Below, piece by piece: positions 31,961 to 43,930 of a stretch of 64,000 nt of DNA. The DNA comes from Elgaria multicarinata webbii. Taxonomy: Eukaryota; Chordata; Lepidosauria; Squamata; Anguidae. The first letter of the stretch is position 1, and every line of letters begins with the position of its first letter. The stretch covers positions 136,185,197 to 136,249,196 of the forward strand of contig NC_086173.1 of NCBI RefSeq assembly GCF_023053635.1, read 5' to 3'. Position numbers and translations under genes: made by a program. The notes under the pieces were generated by a model. That model saw only the letters and a list, made by a program, of their open reading frames with translations. It was not told the DNA's origin and ran no database searches.

Positions 31961-34334
31961 TTGCTTGACAGGCAGAGAGAGAGACAGGGAGCAAGTAGGC
32001 CGTGGCATCTACTGGTCCTCCTCACCACTACTGTTGTCTGGGCTGGAATGAAGGCAGGTGAACAAGCAGGTTGCCGTGGTGAAGAGGAACAGCAACTAGA
32101 GGGGGCTTTTGTTGGTGAGCTTCTGTGGACCCTCAGCAGGTGCCCAACCATGCCTACTTTTGATGCCAGCCCTACATGTTACCTAAGTATATATGTTTCT
32201 TCCTCACATGCTTGAAGGCTTAGTTTTTCACACTCTCTCCCCGTCCCACCAAAAAACGTCACCGAACTTGGACATCTGTACCCATTCATCTCACCTCTAA
32301 ATGAATTTGATGCAGTATGAAAGAAACCTTTAAGAATTTACTTGAGTATTGGGAGAATGAAGCAGACTGTGCCAAAATAAATTAATAAATGAAATTAGCA
32401 GAAGTGCACGAGCGCCATGACACAACTTCAGCATAAATAAAACAGGGTTGCCTTCTTTTGAGTACAGGCCTCTGGGTCAGGATGGAATTTCACTTAAGTA
32501 TGCATAAGCTTTACATGCTGCCTTTGTGCACTCACTTGACTCTACACACAGCAATTAAACAAGTGTATATGTATGTTAAAAGGATGGAAGCCTGTCACCA
32601 CCAACCCATGTGGTCCAGGGATCCCTAAAAGCTAAACTTCAACAACAAAATGTAAAAATTGTCTTCTGAAATTCTGCCAAATTCTGAAAGTTGTGCAGAA
32701 TTTTATCTTCATTTGACTAAAGACCTCATTACCAAGCAAAACAAATGGCAGAACTGGCTCTTTTAAAAAAACCACACAACTCAATCTTTCCCCTTGAGAA
32801 GAGAAAGCACTGAACATCACCCTGCTCTAACAGTCACATTTAACCATCCCCTATGTGCCATGGAGCTTCATTAATTAATGTTTGCAAAGTGCTCTGTTGC
32901 CCCCTCGCAAGTAGAAAGTGCTATTATTAGTGCTGTGATGGTTAGCAGTGGAAATGGCCTGTGAGATTATTGCTTCCACACTGCCCACCGAAAAGCAAGC
33001 TGCAGCCTCCCCAGACAGACTCCGGATGTTAAGCACAGTTCACTTGACTCTTGCAGAAATGCCTTAAACATATCCTTGTTTGACACATGTAAATTTCTTA
33101 CTACAGAGAGAGGATCAGCTTTACTGCTTTTGCTACTGCTGCAGCAACCGATGAAAGGGAATCCCGAGTCATGCTTTTCTGTTTTTGCTACATCTAAGCA
33201 GGGCTGGGCAGAGGGGGTGGGGGGCAGTGGGGCAAGATGGCATGGGCCTACAATTTTGAGGGGACCTACTCCGAGTACCCCTGGGCAAAGTTGCTTGATT
33301 TTTCTGTTGTTGATGATGAATTTGCCCAAAGAAAAGCACGTAAAGCATTTCTGAATGTTAAGAAGTGATGTCTTATATACATCTTGAATTAAAGTGCTTG
33401 CCATTACCTTTTTTAATAAATCATTCTAGTTCATATGTATTTAGAACTGATTAAAAAATACTTAATGAGCAGTTTGAAATGGGGCCTACATTTCTTGCCT
33501 CTTTCTCAGTATCTCTGTCCAAAAATGACAGCTTCTATTGCATTTATTCATTTGTACATGATTACACGCATACATCATATTTATATCATCCTCAACTGGG
33601 GGTGGGGGAGAAAGGCATGCCTTTGCCAAAAATGGTACTCACCTTTCAGAAGCATCTTCAGGTATTTCCTAGTAATTGTTGGTCATTTACCTGTAATTTC
33701 CCTAACAAAAGATGGGCCCGGCAACTGTTATCAGCCATTCTGCCTCCATGAACCATTTTCTGTCCAACCCCCCAAACCTACACAACACTTGTCAGCAAGA
33801 AAAGGTTGATAGCCTCAGAGTTAGAGCTACACCACAAAAGAAAAACCTGCTCATCTCCTCTGCCTGGAAATATGACCAAGTGGAGAAGTGTTTGAACCAG
33901 GCAATTAATGGAGACAGCTGCTGTAATTAGAAGAATAGCTACAGCAATCTGTTTTACTGCCTGGTTATTCCTCCACATGGCCATGTGTCTGTGTCTGTAT
34001 ACACTATCAATCACATGGAGATAATAAATGGGGACTGCATGTGTGAACCAGACCTCTGCTGTATGGAAATATGTTGAGTAGACTACCCACATAGTTTCAA
34101 GGTAGAACGAGTAAGCATATTATATTCCAGGATGGCATGTAAGGAAGATAGAATGGATCTTACATGAACGGATCTTGCATCAGTACATCTGTTTAATACT
34201 ACTTCTACTATTGAGCAATAAAAGGATTCAGTCATGTGGCAAAGCTGTGAAATATAGGTTGACAGTAAGCCTTGCATATTCTTTATCCCACTACTAGTCT
34301 TGCCCCTCAGGGAATGCAACTTGATGGCATCCTA

Positions 34335-34430
34335 ATGATTTGGATCACAACTCTCATAATCCCTGACCGTTTGCCCTGCTGGCTGGGGTTTATGGGTAAT
34401 GTAGTCCAAAACATCCAGAGGGGCACCAAC
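34335..34430. repeat. Palindromic repeat, 'GTTGTAGTC' family
   Basis: ACAACTCTCATAATCCCTGA, TGCTGGCTGGGGTTTATGGG and TAATGTAGTCCAAAACATCC with CAGAGGGGCACCA at the right end. Confidence 0.5.
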
Positions 34431-34519
34431 GTGTCTGTCTTTGAATCAGTGCTTAATGCACTGCATAGACGGGTCTGGAAGAAGCCACACCCACTTCACC
34501 TGGAAAGGAAACCATGGCT

Positions 34520-34812
34520 TAGGGTGACCATATGAAAAGGAGGACAGGGCTCCTGTATCTTTAACAGTTGCATAGAAAATGTAATTTCAGCAGATGTCAT
34601 TTGAATGTATGACGCATCTAGTTAAAGCTGCAGGAGCCCTGCCCTCTTTTGAATCTGGTCATGATGGCAGGGCTCCTGCAGCTTTAACTTGTGATGGAAA
34701 GGGAATTTCACCAAGTGTTGCATGCATACAAAGGGCACCTGCTGAAATTCCCTTTTCAATACAACTATTAAAGATACAGGAGCCCTGTCCTCCTTTTCAT
34801 ATGGTCACACTA
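34520..34812. mobile_element. Four-arm palindromic hAT-type MITE, copy 1
   Basis: Ends TAGGGTGACCATATG and CATATGGTCACACTA, flanked by CCATGGCT on both sides (34512-34519 and 34813-34820), a perfect 8-bp target-site duplication typical of hAT transposases. The motif CAGGGCTCCTGYATCTTTAA occurs four times in alternating orientation: two in the outer arms and two flanking the centre. No open frame of interest. Confidence 0.88.
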
Positions 34813-35279
34813 CCATGGCTACTAATGCCAATGTGTAAATTGGGTATAGTTACCTAGATGCAATCTGCACATTCTCCAAGGCACTCATGACTTATTTTCC
34901 AGAGTTGAACTGTCACATTAGACACAGGCTTCAGGCTTGAACTCTGCCACAGGTTATGGAAAATTCGTTTGTCACGGATTTGCTTGTTGAAGAGAAAAGA
35001 AATCGGAGATTGCTTGGCCTTTCCTTCTGGTACTATAACTTGGCAGAATTATCCCTATGTTCAGAGTCTCCCCTGCTGTCCTCCTTACGAGGCTCTAGCA
35101 GTTCCTTCCAGTACAAGGCAGGGCATGTGACTTTCACATGCAGCCCAACGGAGTTGGCCGAGGCTGTCACAAAGCAAATCGCAGGAACTGACAGCCATGG
35201 AGTTGTTTTGCACAAAGAGAAACAGCTTCTCTAGCCCCTTCTCCTCAAGCCTGTTGCTCAACTCTTTTCTTCTTATTTC

Positions 35280-35520
35280 TGATCACTTGCTGCAGGCTGG
35301 AAACTACGCTGCTCCGCTTCCCACCAAGCCACGCTGCTGACGCTTCGGCTGCTTTATTGGAGTCCCCTTCGCATTTGTTCCCCGAGGAAGAGAGGCGGCG
35401 GCGGCGAGGTCTGCTGACAGAACTGTCTGTTACTGTAGCACAGTTCTCAGTCGAGACAGGAGGCCTCTATAAGACGGGTGAGCCAGGGATGGAGCTGATG
35501 GCGGAGTGCCGGTAAAGCCA
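35280..35520. promoter_or_regulatory. Small CpG-rich patch, candidate distal promoter or non-coding exon
   Basis: CpG density and GC rise locally (ACGCTGCTGACGCTTCGGCT, GGCGGCGGCGGCGAGG) with no repeat signature I recognise. A good splice-donor-like CGG/GTGAGCC lies at about 35476. It sits some 6.8 kb before the MAGI1 start. Direction and transcription are unknown; a GC-rich repeat remains possible. Confidence 0.35.
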
Positions 35521-35989
35521 CTCAGCAGCTGCCAGGGAGTGTGTACTTGGAGTTGGAGAAGGCACTCTAGTATCACTGGTGTGTTTGGACCAAACCCAGG
35601 GCAGCCGCAGAGCTTTGTAATTAAGGATTAAAATTAAGCGCAAGGCAAAACAAAACCCATAAACTAAGCTGGGGGCGGAGAGGATTGCAGGGGAAGCTTA
35701 GAAAGAGGAAGATAAATAAACAAGGGCTGGCCTGATAGGCCACTAAGAGGGGGGGGTTCTTTTCTTTGTTTACATTTGTTTGTTGTTTAGAATATCCTTG
35801 AAATGTGTGGCCTCTATTTTTCAGTATGCCCACCACACATTTGTGACGTGAGTTACTTATTGTCCCATTGTACCAATAGTGAACTGAGGGTGAATTATTC
35901 CAAAGAGGCACTATGTGAGGCCATCTCTTGAATTTCAGATCATACTTACATACGAGTTTTAAATAGGTATTGGTTTAATTATCAATGGC

Positions 35990-36640
35990 TTATAATCATA
36001 CAGTTGGAAGGGGCCATTTAGGCCATCAAGTCCAACCGTTTGCTCAATTCAGGAATCCAATTTAAAGGATCCCTAACAGATGCTGTCCAGTCTTTGCTTG
36101 AATACCGCCAGTGAGGGAGAGCCCACCACTTCCCTAGGCAGTTGGTTCCATCGTCTGACTGCTCTGACCATTAGGAAGTTTTTCCTGATGTTCAACCGAA
36201 ATCTGCCTTCCTATAACTTAAGCCCATTATTCCTGTGCTACGGTCTTGGATGATAGAGAACAGATTGTGACCCACTTCTGTGTTACAACTCTTTAGTTGT
36301 AACACAGTGCTCTTATAACACCCCCCACCAGTCTTCTCTACTCAGGGCTAAATATACCCAGTTCCTTTTATTTTCATTGTAAGACCTAGTCCCCCTTTGA
36401 TGCCCTATTCTGAATTGGTTCCAATTTATCTGATCCTTTTTAAACAATATTTGAGGTGAGGTCTGAGCAGCGTAGAATAGGGAGGAGCTATTTCTCCCCA
36501 TGATTTAGTAACTATACTTCTGTTGCGACAACCTAAAATTGCATTTGCCTTTTTTGGCAGCCACATGCTGACCCATATTCAGCTTGTCATTGACCACAAA
36601 TTCAAGATCCTTCCTTCTCCCTGAAGAATCCTAGGGTTTA
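35990..36640 (-). mobile_element. CR1 LINE 3' region, diverged
   Basis: TACAGTTGGAAGGGGCCATT, CATCAAGTCCAACCGTTTGC and ATTAGGAAGTTTTTCCTGAT are the CR1 3' blocks on the minus strand; it extends through GATTTAGTAACTATACTTCT to about 36640. Older than the copies at 20297 and 26283. Confidence 0.87.
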
Positions 36641-36654
36641 CAAGAGGAGTGTGG

Positions 36655-36775
36655 AAGCTGGGTCCTTCCAGATGTTTGTTGATCATCAACCCCATCAGTT
36701 TAGCCAGCATGATCAATGACTGAAAGTGCCAGGAGTTGGAGTCAGCAACATCTATAGGGACACAGGCTCCTTATC
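36655..36775. repeat. Palindromic repeat, 'GTTGTAGTC' family, old
   Basis: TCCTTCCAGATGTTTGTTGA, TAGCCAGCATGATCAATGAC and GAGTTGGAGTCAGCAACATC show both arms, diverged. Confidence 0.45.
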
Positions 36776-37424
36776 TCTGATTTATAGGCCTAAAGGGTTA
36801 CACACTAGTGGAAGGGATCAGAACAATTTACAATTAGAGCATGACTGGAAGATGAAAAAGCATGAATTGCAATCCAAAGAGCTTCATAAGTTTGCAAAGT
36901 AATTCTGTACATCTATGGAGATGCCCTTTCCCCCATCCTTCCCCTGTTTTTTGTTTTGTTGTTATGCTGTCTGCCACAAGTCACAAAGTATCCCCAATTT
37001 GGGGAATGGCTTATTAGGTGATGTGGGAAGTTGCTTCCAAATTAAGGAGGGACCTCAGAAGTCCGTCTGCAAGCACAGATTTTGACCAATGTTTGCAATT
37101 TGAACCACAATCCTGTCCTGAGTTTACTCAGGAGTGAGCCAGGTTGTTTATTGCTAGAACAGCACTGAACAGAAACAGAAAGGAAAGAAGTCTTTCTCCA
37201 GCACATAATAACAAATTCAACCCTATGATGGCCAGATTAGTACGAAATCCTATTTATATTAAAGCCCTATTTATATCGGTGGCATGGCCAGATAAATGAG
37301 TTTATGATGTCAGTCTCTAGTTTCAATCCCATTTTTGCTATTTTAGGTATAACAGTAATGCTCCTACCCTGGGTGTTGCAACATTTTAGAAAAAAAGCTA
37401 GACTGTTTCATGAGGTCTGATTTG

Positions 37425-37515
37425 TGCCTTATAGCACCCTCCTATAGATGTCTACTCAGAAGTAAGTCTCATTGAGTTCAATGAGACTTACTCCCTGGTA
37501 CATTTGTATAGTTAG
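37425..37515. repeat. Palindromic 'CTCAGAAGTAAG' MITE
   Basis: TCTACTCAGAAGTAAGTCTC, ATTGAGTTCAATGAGACTTA CTCCCTGG: the two arms meet at the TTGAGTTCAA centre, the best-kept copy of this family here. A single arm follows at 38040-38105. Confidence 0.6.
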
Positions 37516-37561
37516 TTTTTCTTTTGAGTCTACTGCAGAAGGCTGATGGAACAATAAAAGT

Positions 37562-37606
37562 TTATTTATTTATTTATTACATTTCTATACCGCCCAATAG
37601 CCGAAA
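37562..37606 (-). mobile_element. Short retroposon tail (CCGCCCAATAGC family)
   Basis: TTATTTATTTATTTATTACA followed by TTTCTATACCGCCCAATAGC CGAAAG. Confidence 0.8.
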
Positions 37607-37639
37607 GTTAGCATAACAGGATAACAATAGTGATATCTA

Positions 37640-37800
37640 GAAGGTTATTCTGCATTTAATATTGTAAGGCCACATTTTCATAATGCCATTTTAAAAAAAA
37701 TCTCTTTAACTCCAGGAACAATCCTTTAAAGCTGAACGCTTATTCCCATTTTACAGATGGGAGGGTTGAGACTGAGAGATCATGCCCTTCGCACCCCTTA
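37640..37800 (-). mobile_element. Old MIR-like SINE remnant
   Basis: CTTATTCCCATTTTACAGAT GGGAGGGTTGAGACTGAGAG is the MIR-like CORE and 3' segment on the minus strand, with TAACTCCAGGAACAATCC before it. Confidence 0.45.
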
Positions 37801-38153
37801 TCTAATTATTCTGAATCAATAAATGCTGGTGCTGTATCAGAGTTATTATATGTAGTAGAACAGCACAAGTACAGAAACAAGGATGAGATTATTTTTTAGG
37901 CTTACCACCTGTTCCTTATTTTAAGAAATAGATCCTTCTTTCACTATTAAACAGTAGTGTTCCTTTTCAAATTAACAGGGAACTCAGTTTTCTTCCAGTT
38001 GTTCTCCCCTACCCGTGATTCTTTCTAATAAAGTATCTATACTGGTCTATGCAGAAGTAAGTCCCACTGACTTCTATAGGGCTTTAGTGGGTACAGGATC
38101 GTAACCTTAATTTCCAGTCACTTACCATATGTCCTTTCCTTACGATCCCACAA

Positions 38154-38270
38154 TGGCCTGGTTCAGACAACATGCTAAACCATGCTGCTTAACCACAGAA
38201 TGGTTACGGGATTCTCTTAACCATTTTGTGGTTAAGCAGCATGGTTTAGCGTGTTGTCTGAACCAGGCCA
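38154..38270. mobile_element. 117-bp near-perfect hairpin MITE
   Basis: Arms of 44 bp (38154-38197 and 38227-38270) begin TGGCCTGGTTCAGACAACA and differ at one position. The 29-bp centre is partly self-complementary too (AATGGTTA and TTAACCATT). It is the shortest and cleanest TTCAGACAACA-family member in the window. No clear target-site duplication. Confidence 0.9.
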
Positions 38271-39702
38271 ACATGTTCCTTATTGCGGAGCTATAGATGG
38301 CAATGCTAGTAATTTTCATCGTAATACTGTAGGGTGAGGCTATCCCCTGGTCCACCTCATTTGTGCATACATGTATAGTACCTCTGGAGGAAACTTTTCC
38401 GTCTACAAATACGGATCTAGTATGTACTTTAAGTGTACATACTAGCATATTTTAATGTGTGAAGAATTCCATACTCTTTCTCCCCCACCTTTTTCAGTCT
38501 GTTAAGATTCTATGTTCTAAAAGCAGAGGAATGGTGACCGAGTATCGCACAGTCAGTGATGGTGATGTGTCTGATAGCCAGATGATATGTCTGACAGCCT
38601 GATCCACCCCCTTCTCCCTCAGGAAATCCTGGCTGCCACACTATAAACATGAAGCAGAGTTTCCCTAAGGCTGTATAGCTATGCATTAAATAATAAACAA
38701 ACAAATAAATAAATGTATATAAAGAATTGCATTGAAGCATCTGAACACAGGGTTCCCTTTTTCTGGTGCTTTAGCCAAGACATAGACTTTGTGTTTTCTC
38801 CTGCTCCCAATTTATGCATGCACATTTTAGGATTTTCAGAGGAGGTTGGTATATAGTACAACACTTTGCTTCTGATTCTAGTATGCATGCATGGGGATGC
38901 ACGTACATATCCACGCACACATACCAAGCCCAAAACCAGGGGGTGGGGAGGAGCAATCAGGGGCTACTACACAGATTTCTGTTAAAGAACCATTTGTTAA
39001 GCCTTGTCTCAGGGGACCATCATTTCGTAATGCTATTAACCACCACTTGGCCTCTAAACAATAAATCAATAAATAATGAACAGGCAAATCTGTGCCAATT
39101 ACAGCTCAAATGCAGTTTAAAAAGAGAAGAAGCTGGGCGGGATGTGGACAAAAGCCAAGAGTTGTGATGGGGTGTGTGTGTGTGCGCTCAGCAGAGGATT
39201 TCTTTCCCTGACCATTTTCTACCGCAAGTGTTTCTGAGAATGAGGAGGAGCAGCAGCGTCAAAGCTCCCCCACCCTACCCTGTGCCTTTCCTCCCCAGTG
39301 GGGAAAGTGGTTTTGCAAAACTTCAAATATCCCAGAACTCAAAAACAGCTTTTCTCTCCAGGGCAAGTCCTGCAATGAAACCTCAGAAAAGCTGGATATG
39401 CTGAAGGAATTGCGGCCAATTGCCACTCCGGTGCATTGCTCTGATCACATAGCACCTTGATGATGTTATACTTTATTAAGAATATACTTTGCTCTGGTAG
39501 GCACGAGAAGAGGCAAGGAGTTAAGTAGAGCACAGATGTTCCATCCCATGATAATCTGGTATTGATTTTATGGACTGTGGTTCTTTGAGGGTTGGGGAGG
39601 GAGATTGTAATGTACCATACGTTGCCCTGAGCTGTGCAGAGGTGGATTCGAAAAGTTTTTAACCACATAGGGAGCTGCCTTAGAAGACTATTTGTTCCAT
39701 TT

Positions 39703-39772
39703 ATTTATTTATTATTTATTTATTACATTTTTATACCGCCCAATAGCCGAAGCTCTCTGGGCGGTTCACAAA
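39703..39772 (-). mobile_element. Short retroposon tail (CCGCCCAATAGC family)
   Basis: A (TTTA)n run, then TTTTTATACCGCCCAATAGC, CGAAGCTCTCTGGGCGGTTC. The CCGCCCA and TGGGCGG blocks are complementary and can form a small hairpin next to the tail. Confidence 0.85.
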
Positions 39773-40253
39773 AATGTAGTGCAGAAGCTAAGAACCCGGG
39801 CAGAGGTCTTTCACGTCTCCTGAACTGAACCTGGGCAGGCCTGGCCTCAGCATAGGCATATTGGGGCAATTGCCAAGGCCCATGAGGCTCAACAGGGGCC
39901 TCTATGCTACTGCCTTGCCTGCTCCCCTATGCTCACCACCACTTGCCCACCCCATCAAATGGCATTGCTGCTACAGCCAGAAACCTCCCCTCTCCACTTC
40001 ACACGGTCTCAGGGCTCCACCACCGCTGGGTAAGCACACTCACCAGGGGGAGGGATAAGCTAGTGGCTGTCCGACCCACGCCTTTTTCTTGTGCACCCAT
40101 GAGCTTACCCAGGAGTGGTGTGGTATTGCTCATCATTGCCCTTCCTCCTCAGTTGCTTGTGGCCTCTGGCTGTGGCCTGTAACACGTAGGGAGCTGAGCA
40201 GCTGCTTAACTCCTGGCCCATTACAGGTCCACTGCCACTGCTGGGGAAAGTGC

Positions 40254-40577
40254 TAGGGTGACCATATGGAAAGGAGGACAGGGCTCCTGTATCTTTAACA
40301 GCTGTATCAAAAAGGGAATTTCAGCAGGTGTCATTTGTATGCAATTTGTATGTACCTGGTGAAATTCTCTTTTTTTATCACAACAGTTAAAGCTGCAGGA
40401 GGCCTGCCTTCTTTTGCATCTGGTCACAAGAGCAGGGCTCCTGCAGCTTTATCTGTTGTGATAGAGGGAATTTCTCCAGGTGCCGCATGCATACAAATGA
40501 CACCTGCTGAAATTCCTTTTTTGATACAGCTGTTAAAGATACAGGAACCCTGTCCTCCTTTCCATATGGTCACCCTA
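40254..40577. mobile_element. Four-arm palindromic hAT-type MITE, copy 2
   Basis: Ends TAGGGTGACCATATG and CATATGGTCACCCTA are exact inverted repeats. The four CAGGGCTCCTG/ATCTTTAAC arms are arranged as in copy 1 (34520-34812). The flanking octamers (GAAAGTGC, ACATGTAC) match poorly, so the duplication has decayed or been lost. Confidence 0.87.
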
Positions 40578-42003
40578 ACATGTACCCCACATCCGTTTTA
40601 GGGGTTTTATATAAATAAGAAATTATTATGGTGGTGATAATTAAGTAGAAGAAGACTTTCACCACAAATCACCTTGCTGGACTGGCAATTTTGCCAAAAA
40701 CAACAGGTGTTGTGATTACTGAATCAGGACTGCACATGCAACACCCGTCACCTGCAGGGTGGGGCTTAATCTAGGTTTCCCCTCACTCCTTTCCCCACCA
40801 CAGCTGTCCAAATGTATGACTCCAACCATCTGATATGGCAGATGTGTGCTGATATTCCTTGACTTGAGCTGTAAGCATTCTTTATTAGAAGGGGAGTTTT
40901 GCTATTGGCTTGTACAGGAATAGAATCCCATGCTCCTGTTGTCTTTATAAATGCCACAGCAGAACCATCTGCCTTCATTTCCAATTCATTAGGCATGCTT
41001 GTGCAATGCACTTTTGTGTGTGTGTGCGGGGTTTACCAAAATTTGTGTCATTTTTAGCTGACGCTCTCTAACTTTTGCTGCAATCCTAAGCACACTTTCT
41101 TGGGAGTGAATAGCATGGAATAGGACACACTTAATAAATATGTTGAGCGCTGTGCCGTAACTAACAGCTCCTGCATGTTTCCTTAGGCGTCCTTCCCATT
41201 GCGTTCCTTGGGGCGAGGTAAGTGAGAAGACTGCAGCCTCAATCGTTTTAAGTCCAAAGCGGTGCTCCTTTAGAGGGGCACCGAAAAAGCACAGGCCTAG
41301 GCTGCGGTGTATTCTGAGGCAACCTTTATGCCATTGTGATAGTCTGGAACAAGGGCCGGCCTCTGCAAACAAAGGGGACGCCCCTGAACAAATAAGAAAC
41401 AGCTGGCCAGCCTAGTTTCTGGTCTAGCTGCCGCTTATGGGCATTCTGCCTTAAGGGCAGCGGCTTCACTCGCCGCCAGCGCTTCTGTGCACACATGGAG
41501 CTGGGGAGCGCGCACATGCCTAGAAGAGAGGACTCCGGCTTTTCTCCAAAGGGAGGAGGCGAGGCGAGGAAGGGAGGAGTGTCGGCCGGGCGCCTGCGCC
41601 AGCCGTTCCTATCGCTGCTCTCGCTCGCTCCGCTTGGTCTTGGTGGAACCGACGGGAGCGCAATGTAACAAAACAAGCGGCGTCTTTGTATTTGCTTAAA
41701 GGAGCCGCGGTCGCTTGAAGCCAGACTGAGGGCGGGGGGGAGGCAAAGTAGCCTAGAAGAGCGGAGGAAAGAGCTTGCGCGGTCCCAGGTGGGACTCACG
41801 ATCCGGGAGGAGAAACTACGCGGGGAAAGCTCGGGCGGAGGAGGAAGGCGAGGATTACCCAACCCAGAAGAAGGGGAGCAAAAGCCACGGAAGGAGAGAG
41901 CGAGAGCGACAGAGAGAGGAGGGGAGCCGAGCCTCGGAAAGCGGCAGGACGTCCAAGCGGCTCCGGTGGCGGCGCGATCCAAGCGGGTCCGCGGAAGGGG
42001 GTC

Positions 42004-42275
42004 ATGGGAAGCGCGTTAGCCGCGTCGCTGGAGGAAGCTGCGGGCAGGGAGCGGGCAAAGTTTGCTCTATGATGGCTTGAGTGCGGCGGCTGGAAAGTTG
42101 CAGGGAGCGCCCGGGGGAGGCTTGTTCGATGCCCCCAGCGGGCTGACTCCCTCGCTCGGAGCAGCCGGCGGTGTGTGTGTGTTTCTGTGTCCCGTGTTTT
42201 TCGTCTTCGACTCTCCTTCCCCCAAACCCCCCCGACCACTTTTCTTTTTTAAAAAAATATATGTATAAAATTTAA
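42004..42275 (+). promoter_or_regulatory. Cluster of short upstream ORFs in the MAGI1 leader
   Basis: Four ATG-initiated mini-ORFs lie in the 300 bp before the MAGI1 start: 42004-42072 (22 codons), 42069-42080 (3 codons, overlapping the first), 42129-42146 (5 codons) and 42261-42275 (4 codons, in frame with MAGI1 but stopped). All end before 42303. If the leader includes them, they would be expected to lower or gate translation of MAGI1. Whether they are transcribed depends on the unknown start site. Confidence 0.5.
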
Positions 42276-42866
<591 letters not shown>

Positions 42867-43335
42867 TAACATGCGCAGTTCGTCCGGTGAAGTTTGTGCA
42901 GGACTGGGACGAACTTCAGCCTCCTCTTCCTGAGATGGAGCGATGAGGGCTGGATGCTGGCCCTGGACGTTGTGACCCCCCCCTCCTCGAATACAAACAA
43001 ACAACAAAACTGTATGCGGATTATGATGAAACGTGGCTTTTGATCGGGGAGGGGTCTTCCTTTTCCTTGCACCGGTCTGGTCTGTTGAGTCAGTGCTTTA
43101 CTTGTTAGAGCATCATCTGACTTGGGATCTCTGTTCACTCATCCTAACTGGATGTGTGATTGGCTGGGTTTACTAGTTGCTGAAGGGAAGATGCTCCAGA
43201 TATGTTCAGACACACTGTTCTGTTTGGCTGGGCTACCAGTGTGGGGTGGGAATTCTAGTTCATAATGGGGTGCTGGATTTATGAGCCCCAAGTATTGGAG
43301 GCAGGACTTGACTTGTCTCAAGATTTGAGGATTTT

Positions 43336-43930
43336 TGGTTTTGCTCCAAGTTCAAAGTTTATTGTACTAGCCAAAGGCCATGGCAAATACATCAAAAGAA
43401 AATATTTATACATATATACAGTGATATAAATATTTCGAACAGTAGAAAATTATACAGATAACTTAGAATTTGCCACAACTAAAACTCAGCTTTCACTCAG
43501 CAGTCTGAATCTCCATGGCAGTTTATGGCAATTTTGTCTAGTTCTCTTTTCCTAATAGTTTTTTTGCTGCCAGAGCAAACCGTTTCTGCAAGGGCATTCC
43601 TATATCCATGTGTTAACAAGAGTTTCTGGAATCTCTCACTTGGGTCCCTATACAGAGGGCAAATTAACAGGTAGTGAACAATGTCTTCCACTTGAAGTTG
43701 GCCACAGATGCATAGTCTGCATTCAAATGGCACCTTGTGATAGCGTCCATCCAGAACTGCAGTTGGCATAACTTGGAATCTCAGTTCAATAAAAGCATTT
43801 CTTAGGGAAAGTGGCCTCAGTTTGAACAAATAGCTGGCTCTGAAATGTTCTGTTTTCAAAAGAGGGAACCACCGGGAGAATTCAGAGTTTTCAATTAGTT
43901 TCAGATCCCGCCTAGAATGGGATGCTGCTG
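43336..43930 (-). mobile_element. C-terminal fragment of a non-LTR retrotransposon ORF
   Basis: The minus-strand frame 43859-43497 (120 residues) contains FECRLCICGQLQVEDIVHYL followed by LICPLYRDPSERF, a C-x2-C ... H ... C zinc-knuckle-like block found at the C-terminus of several LINE clades. It is followed by a 160-bp AT-rich 3' UTR ending in AATAAACTTTGAAC near 43336. No RT motifs remain, so the clade (R4-like and others) cannot be settled. It interrupts MAGI1 intron 1 and is not a host exon. Confidence 0.55.

Noticed and set aside
35394-35440. Small hairpin AGAACTGT...ACAGTTCT considered as a microRNA precursor
   Set aside because: The paired stem is only about eight continuous bases, too short for a typical precursor.
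41326-41982. 218-residue minus-strand open frame near the MAGI1 promoter
   Set aside because: Low-complexity Pro/Ser/Arg composition from the antisense of a CpG island; no domain and no splice structure.
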